Made by a program: the position numbers and the translations under genes. Shown here piece by piece: positions 63,024 through 64,000 of a stretch of DNA of 64,000 bases (its first letter is position 1; every line of letters starts with the position of its first letter). The notes below the pieces were generated by a model. It made no database searches. It was not told the DNA's origin and saw nothing but the letters and a program-made list of their open reading frames with translations. The stretch comes from Betaproteobacteria bacterium (GTDB taxonomy: Bacteria > Pseudomonadota > Gammaproteobacteria > Burkholderiales > Ga0077523), in assembly GCA_016125475.1 (NCBI GenBank), contig WGLR01000023.1, positions 124,001 to 188,000 on the forward strand, in the 5' to 3' direction.

Positions 63024-63471
63024 TGCGGGATCGCCCCGTCCGGGCTGCACGCCCGGACGGGGCGTGCGTCGCGGGCCGGCCGCGCAACGGAGCTGACGAT
63101 GAGCGACACATTCGCCTTCGTGTCACCGTCACCGACAGGCGACCCGCTGTCACGCCTCCACGGGATTCCGAAGGGCAGGTTGCCGCATCACGTTCACCCG
63201 CCTCGGTCGTCGTTTTGCCGGCAGGAATTTTCTTTCGCATTCAATCGATTGAAGTTTCCGCGCACACCCGCTGTGCGGACGTGTGCCCGGGCACGCGGCC
63301 ACTCCCGCATCGGGGGTGGCGGCGCAGGGCGGGACGCGATCGGTCACGGGCTTACCGCACCGTGCTGACACGAATCTTGCAGCGGTCCGACGATACAAGA
63401 GCGATCCCCGGAACGTGTGCCCGTCGCGCACGCTGCGGAGGACGCCACGACATCGATCTCAGGAGACGACC
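63024..63471. other. 448-bp intergenic region
   Basis: Between the PEP-CTERM gene and the partial gene at the window end. The first part is the hairpin at 63032-63064; beyond it I see no gene or clear promoter. Confidence 0.35.
63032..63064 (+). terminator. 14-bp hairpin after the PEP-CTERM gene
   Basis: CGCCCCGTCCGGGC and its exact complement close a 5-nt loop, 8 bp past the stop. Very stable, but no T-tract follows. Confidence 0.6.
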
Positions 63472-64000
63472 ATGACCACGACGAGCGCCGACAGCACGGA
63501 AGGCCGTCCGCATCTCCAGGTGGCAGATCCCGCACGGCTGAAGGCGGCGGCACAGGACGATGCGTGGTCGCGATTCTCGGGGGCCACGACGGTCGAGGCG
63601 TTCTGTCAGGGCTGGCTGGCCGTGACCTGCGCGCGTGTCGGCGCCACGGACGGCATCCTGGTCCTCGCGAGCCCCGATGGTCGCGGCTTCGTCCCGGCCG
63701 CGGCGTGGCCCGACACGAAGCGGGACCGGCAGAAGCTCGCGGAAGCGATCGAGCGCTGTCTCGAACAGAAGAACCTGCTGGCGCTGCCGGCCGGAGACGG
63801 CGGCGCGCGACTCCACGTCGCACAGCCCATCGAACTCGAGGGCGAGCTGCTCGGCGCCGTCGCGGTCGACGTCGAACCCCGTCAGGAAGCCGAACTCAAG
63901 GACCTCGCCCGGGAGCTGTCGTGGGGGGCGGGATGGCTCGAGGCGCTGCTTCGCCGGAGTCTCAACGCACGCGAGTCCGAGACCGCGGTGAGGCTGCGCC
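63472..64000 (+). CDS. GAF-like domain protein, 3' end outside window
   Basis: Partial gene, 176 codons visible, no stop before the window edge. The N-terminus has no signal peptide. Residues about 38-135 look like a GAF-type sensor (FCQGWLAVTCARVGATDGILV, VAQPIELEGELLGAVAVDVE). A possible helix starts after it. AGGAGACGACC precedes ATG 63472. The rest of the protein, and so its function, cannot be seen. Confidence 0.7.
   Translation, partial: MTTTSADSTEGRPHLQVADPARLKAAAQDDAWSRFSGATTVEAFCQGWLAVTCARVGATDGILVLASPDGRGFVPAAAWPDTKRDRQKLAEAIERCLEQKNLLALPAGDGGARLHVAQPIELEGELLGAVAVDVEPRQEAELKDLARELSWGAGWLEALLRRSLNARESETAVRLR

Noticed and set aside
63099-63368. A possible 89-codon gene after the PEP-CTERM gene
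   Set aside because: A weak GGAG precedes it, but the product is Arg/Pro/Gly-rich low complexity without similarity to known proteins.
1-64000. tRNA, rRNA or tRNA-Sec genes
   Set aside because: No cloverleaf or conserved rRNA segment was recognised in any intergenic region, although this was checked by eye only.

Overview
The window is 64 kb of uniformly GC-rich, densely packed chromosomal DNA with short operons on both strands. I see no rRNA, tRNA, IS element, integrase, phage gene or CRISPR array. The lineage is most likely a betaproteobacterium. The evidence is a DUF3460 family protein (37074-37265), a PEP-CTERM protein (62178-63023), outer-membrane beta-barrels, a TonB/ExbBD set, proteobacterial-type selD, cysE and hrpA, and a Crp-like regulator that keeps the TGTGA-reading residues. 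I cannot name the genus. Gene starts were chosen by eye from Shine-Dalgarno sequences and family lengths; stops are more certain than starts.

Layout. 0-3.2 kb: an outer-membrane barrel, then two secreted low-complexity proteins (one Gly/His-rich with 12-residue repeats) behind a perfect CRP-type site. 3.3-9.2 kb: di-haem cytochrome c, glutathione transferase, SDR, a LuxR-type regulator behind a 750-bp non-coding palindrome-rich leader, and an NfeD/stomatin pair. 9.5-12.4 kb: a periplasmic solute-binding protein followed by ExbB, ExbD and TonB. 12.5-18.4 kb: N-acyl-D-amino-acid deacylase-type amidohydrolase, ADP-ribosylglycohydrolase, enoyl-CoA hydratase with the Crp-family gene, FKBP and a membrane-anchored DUF2726-like protein. 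18.7-24.6 kb: M14 peptidase and a sugar-acid-like catabolic block (split UxaA-type dehydratase, enolase-superfamily enzyme, divergent CitE-like lyase). 24.7-29.9 kb: a FeeM-like N-acyl amino acid synthase, a small SpoT-like HD protein missing one metal ligand, then selD, cysE and a PhyH dioxygenase. 30-37.3 kb: outer-membrane protein, a five-gene minus-strand run (SRAP, HCCA isomerase-like, cupin-like secreted protein, MFS, LLM oxidoreductase), a secreted protein, a Sel1-repeat protein and DUF3460. 37.5-44.7 kb: oligopeptidase B-like S9 peptidase, exported cyclase-family hydrolase, two more PhyH genes, a 21-bp palindromic tandem repeat, nuclease and PncB. 44.8-48.7 kb: a second amidohydrolase, MFS transporter and divergent AraC regulator. 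48.8-54.3 kb: archaeal-type methionine adenosyltransferase coupled to protein-isoaspartate methyltransferase, then LysR with divergent azoreductase and two pirins. 54.3-60.8 kb: alkylation repair (Ogt, Ada-AlkA fusion) and HrpA. 61-64 kb: CBS protein, BamE-like lipoprotein, PEP-CTERM protein and a gene running off the end.

Themes. Much of the window concerns scavenging and catabolism (three PhyH oxygenases, two amidohydrolases, three peptidases/transferases, sugar-acid enzymes), envelope functions, and repair or stress (isoaspartyl repair, DNA alkylation repair, SRAP, azoreductase/pirins). The most unusual pieces are the archaeal-type MAT-PCMT operon, the 21-bp palindromic repeat in which the nuclease gene ends, the FeeM-like synthase with its long non-coding upstream region, the stand-alone solute-binding/ExbB/ExbD/TonB cluster, and the perfect CRP site paired with a Crp homologue.
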